Origin: Chara braunii
Lineage: Eukaryota; Streptophyta; Charophyceae; Charales; Characeae
Direction: 5' to 3'
NCBI GenBank assembly: GCA_003427395.1
Contig: BFEA01000091.1
Location: forward strand, 2,466,977 to 2,527,221
Length of the DNA: 60,245 nt
Position numbers and translations under genes: made by a program. Positions 1-12,244 of this stretch are shown here, one piece after another. Numbering within the stretch: position 1 is the first letter of the stretch; each line of letters starts with the position of its first letter. Under the pieces are notes generated by a model. It searched no databases. It was not told the origin of the DNA and saw only the letters and a program-made list of their open reading frames with translations.

Positions 1-84
<84 letters not shown>
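1..84. repeat. (TC)n then (GC)n dinucleotide tract
   Basis: The window opens in an uninterrupted TC dinucleotide run of about 70 bases that passes directly into a short CG/GC run. It is a compound microsatellite cut by the window edge, so its true length is unknown. The GC part can form Z-DNA. Confidence 0.95.
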
Positions 85-770
85 TCGCACGTGCATGCTA
101 GTCGTCTCTATGTCTCGGTTCCTTTTTCTTTTTATGCGTTTGTTTTGCATCCCTCCACTGAACCTCTCAGTTCCCTGCGTGCGGTGATGCGAGGAGGGGA
201 AGAGTAGGACGGCGCTGGGAATGATGAGGATGGCGATTGCAAGGGGAGAGGAGGCAGAAGGTGATAGCAACAAGGAGGGGCAGACAAGGGCGATGGCGAG
301 GGGAGGGGAGAGAGCACCCATAACTTTTTCAGGCCCGTGTGATAATCGGCCTCGGTGTTTTCAACTTTTTATGGTTTGAATTCTGATGACCGCTGTCTCT
401 AGTGCGCCTTTCAAGCATCACACCACACCGCCCCGCCATATAAGGGCCCTGCGGATTGGTCCAGCAGTATCGCAGAGGAGGCAGACCATCGACACAGAGG
501 AAAACCAATCGAGCTATGGCTTCCAACCCTCACTGTCAGACTGCTGACCATGTTCACATTACACACACCGCACTCACAACTGGCCCCTTTGAATTGCCGG
601 GGAATAACTTCACAAGCCACACAAACCGACATTGTCCTGGAGGCAGCAAGTAATAGAAGTGCAAACCAGCCAAACCCAACATAAAAGGAGGGCCGCAGCT
701 TGTGCACAATCAATTGTTTTTCAAATCTTTGTTTGATAGCTACTTCACCAAAATGGCCTTCTGTTTGTTG

Positions 771-915
771 CTCAGTGGTAAATAGGCAACTTGGCCCAAC
801 AAACGACATGCCAAAATGTTTAAGTCAAATTGCTCAGGGGTAAATTGGTAACTTGGCCCAACAAACGACATGCCAAAATGTTTAAGTTAAATTGCTCAGG
901 GGTAAATTGGTAACT
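771..915. repeat. 62-bp tandem duplication
   Basis: Two copies start at 788 and 850 with AACTTGGCCCAACAAACGAC and are almost identical. A partial, more diverged third copy precedes them from about 771. The high identity suggests a recent duplication. Confidence 0.9.
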
Positions 916-1500
916 ACCTGACCTTTTATTGTTGGCCTTCTGTTTGTTGCTGCTGCTTGCTGCTCCTCGGGCAACGAGCACTGCAGCTGGACGCTTTGCG
1001 CTTCGCGCTTCACATACTTAAAAGAGCTGGCTACTGCTGGGTGAATCCCATGCACATTGTTTTCCAAACCCTGAATCTTAAAATATCCTTGACACTTTGG
1101 TACTAGTCAGTGGAAACTCGAAAGTTAATTTTTTTTATAGAAATCCAGGCCCCTAAGTCTCCGTCTAATCTTGCAAGCTCGGAAACACAGATGTGTTCCC
1201 AGCCAGCCGCGCAGGACTTCAACCGAATCGCAGCCTGAATAGTCCGGGTCGTTATTTGTGAGGAATGTTGGCACTGCAAAATCTCCACCTGTCTTTGGGG
1301 AGAGGCCTGGGGGTCTAATATAATAATATTACGTTAAATTTTCCGTTTCCGTCACTGAGGCCTGAGGTTTGGTAGCTTTGGTGACTCTTGGTCTGGAATT
1401 TGTTGTTGGGTTTGACAAAAATAATCGAAATAAATCAAGGAAATTTCAAATTTCAAATCGGTGATTTTAAATTAACCCAGGCGTGACCGTGTTCCAATGA

Positions 1501-1601
1501 GTGCGCTCTGCAGATCATTTATTCAACTTTGGAGTGCGCTCTGCAGATCATTTATTCAACTTTGGAGTGCGCTCTGCCGATCATTTATTCAACTTTGGAG
1601 T
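1501..1601. repeat. 33-bp minisatellite, three copies
   Basis: The unit GTGCGCTCTGC(A/C)GATCATTT... recurs at 1501, 1534 and 1567. Because 33 is a multiple of three, the array is open in two frames, but neither frame resembles a protein, so it is treated as non-coding. Confidence 0.9.
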
Positions 1602-2220
1602 AGGTGGGAGTCGATCCCTTCTGAAGTTTTACTGTTTTACCGTTCACTGTTTTTGGCATGGAAAAAAAGAAAAAGGTCTTGCTGTTGACTGAGCAATCAT
1701 ATGCCCATAATTTAACGGGTCTGAGACTTTGTTTAAAAAAAAGGAAAAAAAAGAGCATGGTCTATGGAGTTGATGGTGATCCACCTTCATTTCCGGGATC
1801 ATGTTGCCCATCGGGAAAAGTTTGGGTATTTCGTTGGATACCCCTAAAAACCCTAAAGGCTAAAACACAGGGTTACGCTGAAACGCCCCAAAGTTCTGCA
1901 TCTGTGCCCCTCCCGCTCATTGGCAACTTTGCCATATGCCCTGGCCCTCGGTTGCAGGGGCCCGTGCATTTCTCTTCCCATCTTTCAGGGTCCAATGGCC
2001 TAAAATACAGGGGCATATAGAGGAAGTTACGGCAGGGGTATACCCAAAAGATGACAGGTGCGATTGCCGAATGGGGTTTTTCGCAAAGTTTCACTGCTGT
2101 CATAGGGGCATTTGGCCATACCCATGCCGTTTTGGGAGGGTATCTGACGAAATACTCAAACTTTCAGAAGTTTCAGGGGCAATTCGACAATTTTGAATTT
2201 TCCCTTCTTTTTTTTCCCCC

Positions 2221-2328
2221 CCAATTTGGACTGTTTCTCATTGATGTGTCTGTCTCGTCCTTGCAGAGCGGCCATGCTAATCTTCTCTTCTCTGTCTCTT
2301 TCCAATCTAACGGATGTCCGGAAGGAGA
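2221..2328 (-). pseudogene. U6: Degenerate U6 snRNA retropseudogene
   Basis: Read on the minus strand this begins with a U6-like 5' end (CTTCCGGACATCCGTTAGA), continues with AGAGAAGATTAGCATGGCC and ends in AGTCCAAATT, all landmarks of U6 snRNA. Several U6 positions have changed, including the block that is normally CCCCTGCGCAAGGATGACAC. Instead of a T-run terminator, the 3' side runs into G8 and then an A-rich stretch. This fits a reverse-transcribed, inserted and decayed copy rather than a working gene. Confidence 0.85.
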
Positions 2329-2392
2329 TTAGAGAATTCTAGATAAATAAAATACTGACGACCTGCGGGAGGACCATTTCAACAAAACAAAA

Positions 2393-2460
<68 letters not shown>

Positions 2461-2640
2461 GACTTTGCTCAGTTGGTACACCAATGATCTGTTCAAACAC
2501 AGACCTGAGTTTGAATCCCAATTGGAACCAGATTAGTGAAAAATTGAAAATAAGTTAAATAACTCTGAATTATTTCAATTAAATTCAATGAATTCAATTA
2601 AATCATTTTAAATTAACAAAAAATGAGTTCTGAGAACTTC
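2393..2640 (+). mobile_element. Long poly(A) tract followed by tRNA-headed SINE relict
   Basis: An A-run of more than 60 bases (2393-2458) is followed at 2461 by a tRNA-like head. TTGCTCAGTTGG matches a pol III A box, and GAGTTTGAATCCC about 45 bases later matches a B box. The segment GTTCAAACACAGACC is shared with the related elements near 14.7 and 47.5 kb. The downstream body is AT-rich and diverged. The A-run may be the tail of an older retroelement into which this one inserted, or simply an expanded tract. Confidence 0.6.
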
Positions 2641-2714
2641 TGACTTTGCATCTGCCAGAATTCTCCAATTTTCTGTCTTCCAGACTCTTCCCGACTTCCC
2701 TCCATACCTTCTGA

Positions 2715-4082
<1,368 letters not shown>

Positions 4083-4861
4083 TAAAAGATTGAAATGCTC
4101 TCATTTTCAATTTCGATGGTTACGAAGAAATTTTGTATCTCCTTCCTGTGTGAGTCATGCCCCCCCCTGCGGGTCCTTATTCCACCACCCCACCCCCCAC
4201 CCCCCCCTCCCCACCTCCACATCCTTCCTGTAAACAATATATTTTATTATTTTTTTCCTTTTCCTATTCACTGTGGATGTGGCTTCCCATCCAGGACTGC
4301 TCCCCTTTTAAGTGTTAACCAAAACGGGGGTAAAATGTTATATATAACTGTGGTTGTATTTTTCCTATTAACTGTGGTTCTGTCTCTTTCTCTCATTCAC
4401 CTTGCAACCAAACCGCTCCCCTTCAAGACCACCTACCTTGTTTCCTTTCTGTACGAAAATAAAACGAACCAATACCAAACAATCCAAACCAAACCAAACC
4501 CAAAAAAAAAAAAAAACGGACTGCCTAGCTTATTACTCAGGAAGACGGGACAAGAAAGAACGCAGCACAAAATGCTGCTCTCACCAATGTTTTTGTAAAA
4601 CATTCTACCTGCCGTTGAGGGGAAAACATTCTACCCCCAACCGCCGGAGCCAAGGTCGGTCTCTTCATATGTCCGGAAGCCCACCTCCTCTTCCCCCCTT
4701 CCCCCCTCCCCGTCTTCGTCTCTTCTATGTCCCAAACCATCCGGACCTCCCATCGGCCCTGGTTTACCAGCAAGCTGTAGGCTTGATCCCTAGCAGTCAT
4801 TCCGTAAGTCAATTTCATTCATTGATATTTTATTCAACTTGAATACCAACAAGTACCTCTC

Positions 4862-5031
4862 TTTTTCTTCTTCTTCTTCTTCTTCTTCTTCTTCTTCTTC
4901 TTCTTCTTCTTCTTCTTCTTCTTCTTCTCCTTCTTCTTCTTAGTTCTCCTTCTTCCTCTTCTTCTTCTTCTTCTTCTTAGTTCTCCTTCTTCTTCTTCTT
5001 CTTAGTTCTCCTTCTTTTTACTTCTTGTTCT

Positions 5032-5066
<35 letters not shown>

Positions 5067-5094
5067 CTTCTTCTTCTTCTTCTTCTTCTTCTTT
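4862..5094. repeat. (CTT)n microsatellite with interruptions
   Basis: Long TTC/CTT arrays are broken by three copies of a TTAGTTCTCC interruption. The polypyrimidine/polypurine strand bias could favour triplex formation. Confidence 0.95.
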
Positions 5095-5670
5095 GTCATC
5101 GTCTTCTTTGTCGGCGTCTTCTTGTGTTCCTCTTCATAAGGTCACTAGCATACCGTATGGCAGCTCACACAAATCATTCATGGTATGAAAGAACCCCAAT
5201 CCCCGGCCTCATGTGCCCATACTCATGGTTTACGGATAAGCACAAAACACTCTTGAAAAGGTGAGAGACGGTTAACGGAGGCCTCAATTTTCAGACCACT
5301 TGTCAGGCCATTTATAACAAAACCCAAGGGTCATTTAAACCAAACTTGCCACTATAACCAGGGCTGAAAAGTGGGGGTCCCTGTTAACCGCTTGTGGGAA
5401 AGGTCCCACCAGCAACTACAGTATCCGCCTGAATAGAACACGTGGTCGTTATCGAATTTTGTATCTGCGACTGATAGTTCCCTCAAATACAGCTAGAATT
5501 TTGTATCTACGACTGTGCATGGTATTCGGAGGAAGGCGGTACCCGCTAACATGATATGGATTTTTTTTTTTTTTTTTTTTTTTCAAATGCTTACCGGATG
5601 TTCTTCGATTTTTCTCTTCTTGGTTTTCCTCCGACCCGAAGCTTCTTTAGTGCAGGCTAACCAAGTGGCT

Positions 5671-5808
5671 ATCTTCTTTGTACCCCATTTAGTATCTTCT
5701 TTGTACCCCATTTAGTATCTTCTTTGTACCCCATTTAGTAGCTTCTTTGTACCCCATTTAGTAGCTTCTTTGTACCCCATTTAGTATCTTCTTTGTACCC
5801 CATTTAGT
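5671..5808. repeat. 23-bp minisatellite, six copies
   Basis: ATCTTCTTTGTACCCCATTT plus three bases repeats six times head to tail, with only an AT/AG variation in the first bases. Flanking copies of CCGACCCGAAGCTTCTTT at about 5632 and 5846 suggest a higher-order duplication. Confidence 0.9.
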
Positions 5809-6528
5809 CTTTTTCAGCCTGGTTTTCCTCTGCCTGGTTTTCCTCCGACCCGAAGCTTCTTTTGTACCCCGTTAAGTCCGAGTGATGTCAGCCTCAGAGT
5901 GCCACTTTTTTTTTTTTTTTTTTTTTTTTTTTTCCCAAACTTCCTTCTTCTTCTTTGCAGAGTGCACCAGTTGGCACTGCTGGTTCTAGTCTTCAATAAT
6001 AAAGCCTTTCGATTTATCAGTTGCACAAAAGTGAACTTGTGGACAATTTGACGTGATATTCTTACAATTTGTCGAAGGGCCGATTTTTCAGTACCGCGTA
6101 TATCCGGACTTCTCCGCGGTCTCGCCGGGAGTGTGGCCGCATGGTTAAAAGCGACAGACTATCATATGTTTTATGAGCCTTGATCTGTTTTTCTTTTTTT
6201 CTTTTTTTAAGGAGGGGAAGAACGTCGATGTTGCGGTCATCGGACACTCTACCGTGAGCTCTCTGGCATTATCCGTCGGGGATAGGCTTGCGCTAAGCGA
6301 CACACATCTGGCCACATGCTGCATGCTTCGCAAACAGTTAGCACGAGCGCGCCCTTGTAGTAGTACCCATTCTCGACTGCTAGACAAGAATTTCTTCTCT
6401 TTTTGAAGAAAAAAAGGAAAGAAAATTGTGGGAAAGGCCAAGGAGGACTGCAGGGATGAATCAAATGATAGTCTGTGTGATGTGCATGGCTTCCCTTGTA
6501 ACAGGGAACGTAGCCTTCTGCCAACACC

Positions 6529-6645
6529 TACCGTTTTCACCCAAATAGAACCCCCCTGTCATTATATAGATGTCTAATTTGGGTCAACGTTGAGTCTGAA
6601 TACACAGCGATAATGACCGGTCGTCATATTCGGGCGAAGACGGTA
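6529..6645. mobile_element. Short TIR element, TACCGTCTTC family
   Basis: The left end TACCGTTTTCACCCAAATA and the reverse complement of the right end TACCGTCTTCGCCCGAATA form terminal inverted repeats around about 117 bp. The same ends recur at 11990-12098, 27111-27205 and in the array at 58207. There is no coding capacity, so it behaves as a MITE-like non-autonomous element. A target duplication is not clear. Confidence 0.6.
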
Positions 6646-6649
6646 GCAA

Positions 6650-8277
6650 ACTGATGGATCGCCATCGTACGCACTGGCATTGCCCTTCTGCCTGCATCAT
6701 TGGCTCTACCCCCCAGTCACTCTACCCCCGGTTAGCGGAACTGTGCATCCAGGTCCATTCACACCGAGAATCCGATCTTTCTCCTATCGAACATAATAGA
6801 CTCGGGACTTGTTCAATTATGAAATCATTACAAAAGTACGGTAATTCTGTTTTACGCGCTTGAATCAAAGTCTGTATTTTGTTTTGAGAAGCTTTGCATA
6901 CCTCACCCGACAAGGCAAGGCCTTGAGAGAGACCAAGGCGTAAAATGAGTGTGAACATCTGTCATGAAACTTCTCCAGCATTGTCGCATATTGAGTCATA
7001 TAATCATATTATCTTATTGAGTCATCATTCACCAATGAGCTTCGCTGCGTACACATGTTGTTTTTTGCACCCCCCCCCTCCTCTCTTCGGGTACCTTTCC
7101 CAAGACCAGGGGCATAGTAAGAAAAGTTTTTTTTTTCAGGCCGTTTCAAGGTGCATACGGGGAAAAAAAAAAAAAGAAAAAAAAAAAAAAGAAAGAGAGG
7201 GTGCACACGGCACAAACAATTCAACAAACAGAGTCAAAAATTTGTTAAATGCGCTACTTTTCTTTTTGTTATCTTGTTTTGTTTTTCCTTTCAGTCGTTC
7301 CATTTTCGTTTGCATGTTTGAATCGTTTTTTGAAGAGTTGGCCGATCAGCTTGTGTTGTGGGGGTGATGAAATTTACTATCATCCTTCGCTTTCCACCTC
7401 CCTCTGGAGTATTCCCATCACCAAGCCAGATCCTTGGCTTCATCCACTTCCTCCCCCCCCCACCTTTCAACTTCGTATGCGCCTTCTACAGAGCTTTGCG
7501 AATGCACTCCTCACTGGTAGTCTGTGGTGCAATGCATTAATTCATTTCACGTACAGACTGTACAGAAGAGTAGAATGGAGAACATAGCAAGTCCAAACGC
7601 CAACAATCCATACATTTCAAAGTTCACATCAAAGCTCCTGCACACTGTTATCAAGGAGTGTGTGCAGGGTGCAGGCTGGAAAACGCACCAGAGAATGATG
7701 TAGTTGGAAATCAGGCCGGAAAACGCACCAGAGCTTTTACGTGAACATTGGAATGCATGGATTTTTTTTGGCGATTGGCGAGCCGCCACCCATTTTGGTC
7801 CATTAGTAGGCTAGCTGAATTGGTGAGCCGCCACCCATTTTTATTGGAGATTGGTGAGCAGCACTATTCACTACATGAAATGTTGGAAATCTTCGCCCAT
7901 GAAAGATGGAGTAGGTCGTTTGAAAGAAAGCGTCCACTGCCAACGCCCAGCTGAATTGCCTGAGCTGTACACACGCCATCTTCAGGGGCTAGCCTACCAC
8001 ACAGAAAAAAAAAAGTGCCGTATCGTTGTGTTTTTTTTTGGTGCACAGCACTCCTCGAGAACAGCTGAAGGGGCGGACGTCAGTCCGCTCGTATTCAAGT
8101 TCAGTGTGCCCCGCTAAGGGTGGACGACAGTCAGAGAGATGAGATGGTCGACTTTCATATGGTCGACAGCATCATCGTGCACGATTCGCACAGCACAGTT
8201 TGCCTTAAGAAAAAGAGGCTCAGACCTTGTCTGGGTTTCGCACTTTCACTGCGAAAATACATTTCAGGGCGAATTCT
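6650..8277. other. Intergenic stretch, no gene recognised
   Basis: Nothing here supports a gene. A block at 6867-6905 (core TTTTGTTTTGAGAAGCTTTG) is shared with 24384-24430 in the same orientation. Short direct repeats occur at 7670-7860 (GGAAAACGCACCAGAG and GAGCCGCCACCCATTTT, each twice). Confidence 0.5.
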
Positions 8278-8589
8278 TCTGAGGACACGTTTGTCCTCCT
8301 TCACGCTCTCAAATGAAACAATCCATGGAATCCTTCATTCAACACTTTAAGCTTTACACGGAGGGTGTGTCTGTACCAGCTTCTTCTACATACGCCTGTG
8401 TAGAAGCACCCAAAGGAGAATTTGGTGTATATTTAGTTAGCAACGGAACCAATTGTCCTTATCGTTGTCAAATTCGAGCACCTGTTTTTTTGCTCATTTA
8501 CAAGGGCTTGATTTTATGTCGAAACATCATATGCTCGCAGATGTGGTTACTATCATAGGTACTCAGGATATTGTGTTCGGAGAAGTAAA
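8278..8589 (+). pseudogene. nad7: Nuclear copy of mitochondrial nad7, C-terminal end
   Basis: The translation matches the C-terminus of mitochondrial NADH dehydrogenase subunit 7: [16 protein letters not shown], then [16 protein letters not shown], then [18 protein letters not shown] and [14 protein letters not shown] frameshift occurs near a T7 run at about 8484-8492, so the two halves lie in different frames. The usual last residues are replaced at the junction with the rrn18 fragment. There is no promoter and the gene is truncated at its 5' side, so this is a NUMT fragment rather than an expressed gene. Confidence 0.93.
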
Positions 8590-8806
8590 TCCCCTTCTTC
8601 ACTGGTGCGATATTGCTGGATCAGGCTTTTGCCCATTGTCCAAGATACCCCACTGCTGCCTCCCGTAGGAGTCTGGGTCAGTCCCAGTGTGGCTGATCAT
8701 CCGAAAAGACCAGCCAGGCATCATCGGCTTGGTCAGCCATAACGTAACCAACTACCTAATACTACTCGGGCTCATCAAACAGCGCTAAAAGCTTTGACTA
8801 TCACGC
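8590..8806 (-). pseudogene. rrn18: Nuclear copy of mitochondrial small-subunit rRNA fragment
   Basis: Read on the minus strand this holds ACTCCTACGGGAGGCAGCAG, the universal SSU rRNA site, preceded by GATCAGCCACACTGGGACTG. It is followed by CTTGGACAATGGGCAAAAGC and ATCCAGCAATATCGC, which is the plant mitochondrial rather than plastid or nuclear form. Only about 215 bases, around E. coli positions 200-420, are present. It abuts the nad7 fragment in opposite orientation with no intervening sequence. Confidence 0.93.
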
Positions 8807-10004
8807 TAAATTGACTATCTAGACTGTTTGCGATTTTTTCCCAAACTGTTTGGTAGGTTCCCACGCGTTATGCACCCGTTCGCCACTTTGTTTTCAACTG
8901 AGAAAACAACGTTCGACTTGCATGTGTTAATCATATCGCTATCGTTCAGTCTGAGCCACTCAACTGCACGCCTCTCTCCGTCACTGTTTTGCATTAAACA
9001 GGTGATACCAGGTGGATACCTGATTTTGCCGACCCTGTTTTCGCCGACCCTGTTTTTGCCGACCCTGATTTTCACTGCGGGTACTGTTGTTTTTTTTAAT
9101 CCTGGTACTCTTCTGAAAAAAAAAAGAAGAAGGACATGACCAGGCTTTCAAAAAAGAACAAGCACGGCCACAGAAAACAAAAGGAGGAAAAACAAACACC
9201 CCTTTGGACGTGATACCAGGTGGATATCTACCCCAAAGTAGTTGTGTGAGTATGCCCTCAGTCAGGGCGTCACCTGTGTCAGCTCCACAGAAGAAGAAAA
9301 AGGAGAAAGAACAATTGAAACTAAACGTAGGGCAGGAAAGCAGGTTCATTGCATTCTGCAAAGTAGTACTGTGGGTATGCCCTCCTCCACCACAAAGTGT
9401 CGGCATCCCGTGGACTGCGCCCTGCCTGGCTGGCAGGACATCAAAACAAACGAAAGAACGAAAACAAAAACACAAACAACGAAAAACTAAAACTGGCCGC
9501 AATAGTAAAATATACTTTCTTGTGACTTTTGGTGTGAGTACAACTTCGTTCATGGCCTTCCCCGACATGGCTGTACGTTTTCACTTTACTGTTTGTTTTT
9601 CAGACTGGCCCACAAAACCCAACTGCTGAGCTTCGTCTGGAAAAGATTGGAAAACTTCAGAAATCTGCTCGTCCACCCTCTCTCCGCTGCCTTGCAGCCT
9701 TTGAAAGGTCTTGTGTCTGCTCCTTCACCCTTTCTCCACCCCTCACGACACTTTTCTCCTTCCCAGTCCGCTGGGGACTGCATTGTCGCTCATCGCTTCG
9801 AGAAACTCCGCCATAACAACTCCTCCTCGTTAATCAGATGTGTTCTTCATGTCATCAATCACCGACATTCTTCAAGTCGTTAATCGGATACATTCTTCAT
9901 GTCCTTACTCGGCTACGTATTCTTCATGTCTTTTACCCAACTACGTTCTTCATGCCTTTTCCCACGAGCTCGCCCCTCAGTCGACCCAAAAGTTGCAGGC
10001 AGCC
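8807..10004. other. Intergenic stretch, no gene recognised
   Basis: It contains a short tandem array of GCCGACCCTGTTTT at 9028-9070. The string TGATACCAGGTGGATA occurs at 9002 and again at 9211. A motif GAGTATGCCCTC at 9250 recalls the ends of the 41.9-kb TIR element. No reading frame resembles a known protein. Confidence 0.5.
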
Positions 10005-10455
10005 ATGCGCGCAAGGAGGCTGCAGCTGGATGAACTGTAACGAAATGGTCAAATTTGTTGAAGCCCTGGAGACATAATTGTTGGTGACTTGGTGCCAGTT
10101 TTTTCCCGGTAGGTAGCGCAGATCTCGAAACAGATGAGCAAGGTTCAGTAGGCCTTTTTTTGGGCTTGACAAGCTAGAGCAAGCCACCACGAGATGTTGC
10201 GTCTAAAGCTTTCATAATATAGTATCCGATTTCGAAACTGGAAAATTCTGCTAACGCGCCTCGATCGACAGGCGACCGAAAATTTGCAGCCATGCACGAG
10301 CACGCCGCAGAGGAGTCCAGGCTGCTGCAGCAGGCACTTCTACAAAACGACGGTACTGTAACAAAACGACCAAATTTGTTGCGGAAATTAGTGTCGGTGC
10401 CAATTTTCCCACAGAATGGCGAGGTTTCGATACAGATCGGCAAGGTGAACTAGTC
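10005..10455. repeat. Diverged direct duplication, possibly duplicated exon
   Basis: A block at about 10005-10155 and one at 10285-10455 share the order GCAGCCATG, GTAACNAAANNNNCAAATTTGTTG, GGTGCCANTTTT and TCGANACAGAT. The second copy has an open stretch between GATCGACAG and G|GTACTG that would encode FAAMHEHAAEESRLLQQALL, but no family is recognised. It could be a decayed tandem exon duplication or a repeat. Confidence 0.5.
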
Positions 10456-10575
10456 CATTTCTTTTTGGCTCTACGAAGTAGGGACTGCCAAACTCATGGG
10501 TGAATGGGTTTAGAGCTTAGGGTTTTAGGGCTTGGGCTCACTCTTGCCTCCATTTGAATGTCAGGCTCCTGCCAA

Positions 10576-10737
10576 TAATAAGAGCAGTGAGTGTTTGGAC
10601 AGCGTCAATTCTGGGATCACCTGGATGTACCCCGGTTGGCTTTCGGGCAGATTTGCACAAATCTGCCCGAAAGCCAACCGGGGTACATCCAGGTGATCCC
10701 AGAATTGACGTTGTCCAAACACTCACTGCTCTTATTA
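10576..10737. repeat. 80-bp inverted repeat with 2-nt spacer (hairpin)
   Basis: The arm 10576-10655 is the reverse complement of 10658-10737 with a single mismatch (G at about 10601 against A), separated only by CA. There are no clear target duplications and no match to the other TIR families in this window. Transcribed from either strand it would fold into an uninterrupted stem of about 80 bp. It could be a foldback transposon, a hairpin small-RNA source, or an assembly or cloning artefact. Confidence 0.95.
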
Positions 10738-10744
10738 GAAAGCC

Positions 10745-10874
10745 GCATTATGCACACATGATGGACATCACCTGCATCTTCTATTAAGAAGCCGCAGGGA
10801 AGATGTCCATCATGTGTGCATAATCGGGCATCTTTGCCAAATTATGCACACATGATGGACATCTTCCCTGCAGC
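10745..10874. repeat. Three-armed inverted repeat (alternative hairpins)
   Basis: The arm 10791-10824 pairs with 10841-10874 over 34 bases with about one mismatch around a 16-nt loop. A third segment, 10745-10769, repeats the right-hand arm in the same orientation. The central arm can therefore pair either upstream or downstream. The core is ATTATGCACACATGATGGAC. It follows the 80-bp hairpin by only 7 bases. Confidence 0.9.
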
Positions 10875-11277
10875 TTTTCACCAAATTCTGCGCACGCTGC
10901 ACGCTTTGAAACCACTCCACGGTGCATCGGCAGAATTGAAATGGGGCGCGGTGGGCAGATTTTTTTTCTCTTTTCCAGAGGTGGGCCTAGTTTCACTCCA
11001 AGGCATGGGGCATTTTTTCCCAACTGGCCCTTCGGAAACCCTATCGCGAGTCTCCAAAATTTAAGGAGAATCTCAATCACATTCTCAACTTGGCTGGGGC
11101 CACATACTGGTGGTTTAAACATTTCGCCTGGGGAGAGCGGTCGCAAGGTTGAAGCGGTCTCATATTGATGGGGGCGTGTACGAAAGGTGGAAGGAGCATG
11201 CGGTTTAAAATTTAAATCGATACAATTCACAAAACCACATCATCTATGTGCCTGCACCAACTTCTGCAGAGTCATCA
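10875..11277. other. Intergenic stretch, no gene recognised
   Basis: No exon or RNA is recognised between the hairpins and the telomere-like tract. The telomere-related words GGGTTTAGAGCTTAGGGTTT lie on the other side of the hairpins, near 10507-10526. Confidence 0.5.
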
Positions 11278-11303
11278 CTAAACCCTAAACCCTAAACCCT
11301 AAA
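11278..11303. repeat. Interstitial telomere repeat (CCCTAAA)3
   Basis: CTAAA is followed by three perfect CCCTAAA units, the Arabidopsis-type telomere motif. The tract is far from any chromosome end in this window, so it is a scar of repair or insertion, or a telo-box-like motif. Confidence 0.9.
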
Positions 11304-11985
11304 GAGAGGTCATGCGTTCCAAGATTTGGCAATCCAAACACAATGCCATCCAGTACATGGTCCACATCTGCCCCATGTACATTTTTACCAAATTCTTGTC
11401 GGCGCAATGTGAACGCCAACCTGCATCCCTACAGAATTGTGCAGCGCAGAAAGCACCCCCCCAGGCCCCCACCCCCCATGTCTTCACCGGTCTTCTGCAG
11501 AGTCCTTCCTAATCCATACTCTCCCTTGCAGGGAGGGTACCTCTCATGACAGAGGGTGGAGAATAGTTTCCAAGGAGAGCCAGTGAACTCCAACCAGGAA
11601 TAGTATGAGCTCAAACCAGGAGTCCTGCATTGTTAAAGAAAAACACTTCTCACACCAAATGCAATGAACGGAATCTTTGGGGGACAAGGTTCAAGTCTTC
11701 CTCCCTCCCTTCGCGCAATCAATGCAAAAATTGAAAGACCACATGACAGTTAGAACCCCCTCATGCCCGCCCTGACAACAATCAATGAAGAGAGCATATG
11801 AAACTGGGACTCATAATCTCTATATCCAAACACCACCCCCCCCAGAAGAGGGAAAGATTGTTACACAGCCAGGCAAAAACAACAGCATCTTCTCATCAGG
11901 GACCTCTTCACAGGAGGCGGCAGAATTCAATTTCAGAGGAGAAGATGAATTGCGAACCTTGTGAGTTATCTTTCGGTTCTTTCCC
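11304..11985. other. Intergenic stretch, no gene recognised
   Basis: There are only short spurious frames. GAGGTCATGCGTTCC and the following 300 bases match no family I know. Confidence 0.5.
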
Positions 11986-11989
11986 ACCC

Positions 11990-12098
11990 TACCGTCTTTA
12001 CCCGGACAGAATGCACCCTGATAACGAATGCATACAAGCTTACTTTCCAGTCGGATACAGTCAAAATGAGGGTGCGCTGTGTTCGGCGGAAGACGGTA
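11990..12098. mobile_element. Short TIR element, TACCGTCTTC family
   Basis: The left end TACCGTCTTTACCCGGACAG and the reverse complement of the right end TACCGTCTTCCGCCGAACAC form the termini. The inner part carries CAGTCAAAATGAGGGTGCG, the same core as the 58.2-kb array. It has no coding capacity. Confidence 0.75.
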
Positions 12099-12244
12099 GC
12101 AAGCTATTTCTATGGGTCAAACAATCAATGCCAACAGGATCTTCTTCCCCTGTCAATTCACCTAAGGAAAGCACATCGACAAGCCGGAAAGCGGTGCTCG
12201 AAGTTTCACAGGACCGTTTGCCAATATGTATGAATCTAGATTTA

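Larger units (their letters stand above)
85..2207. other. Intergenic stretch with short tandem duplications, no gene seen
   Basis: No reading frame here resembles a known protein and none is flanked by convincing splice sites. The stretch holds a 62-bp tandem duplication near 788-915 and a 33-bp triplication near 1501-1600, described separately. The rest is unremarkable AT-moderate sequence. Confidence 0.6.
4086..6520. other. Intergenic stretch rich in simple repeats
   Basis: No gene is recognised. It contains a CTT microsatellite, a 23-bp minisatellite and several T-runs. The motif GGGCTGAAAAGTG at 5361 also occurs at 22626, marking an unnamed dispersed repeat. Confidence 0.6.

Noticed and set aside
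5671-5808. Regular repeats that might suggest a CRISPR array
   Set aside because: Units are contiguous with no unique spacers, and the genome is eukaryotic.
10538-10787. Open frames on both strands with similar peptides (ILGSPGCTPVGFRADL)
   Set aside because: The same peptide appears on both strands because of the 80-bp inverted repeat; no coding evidence.
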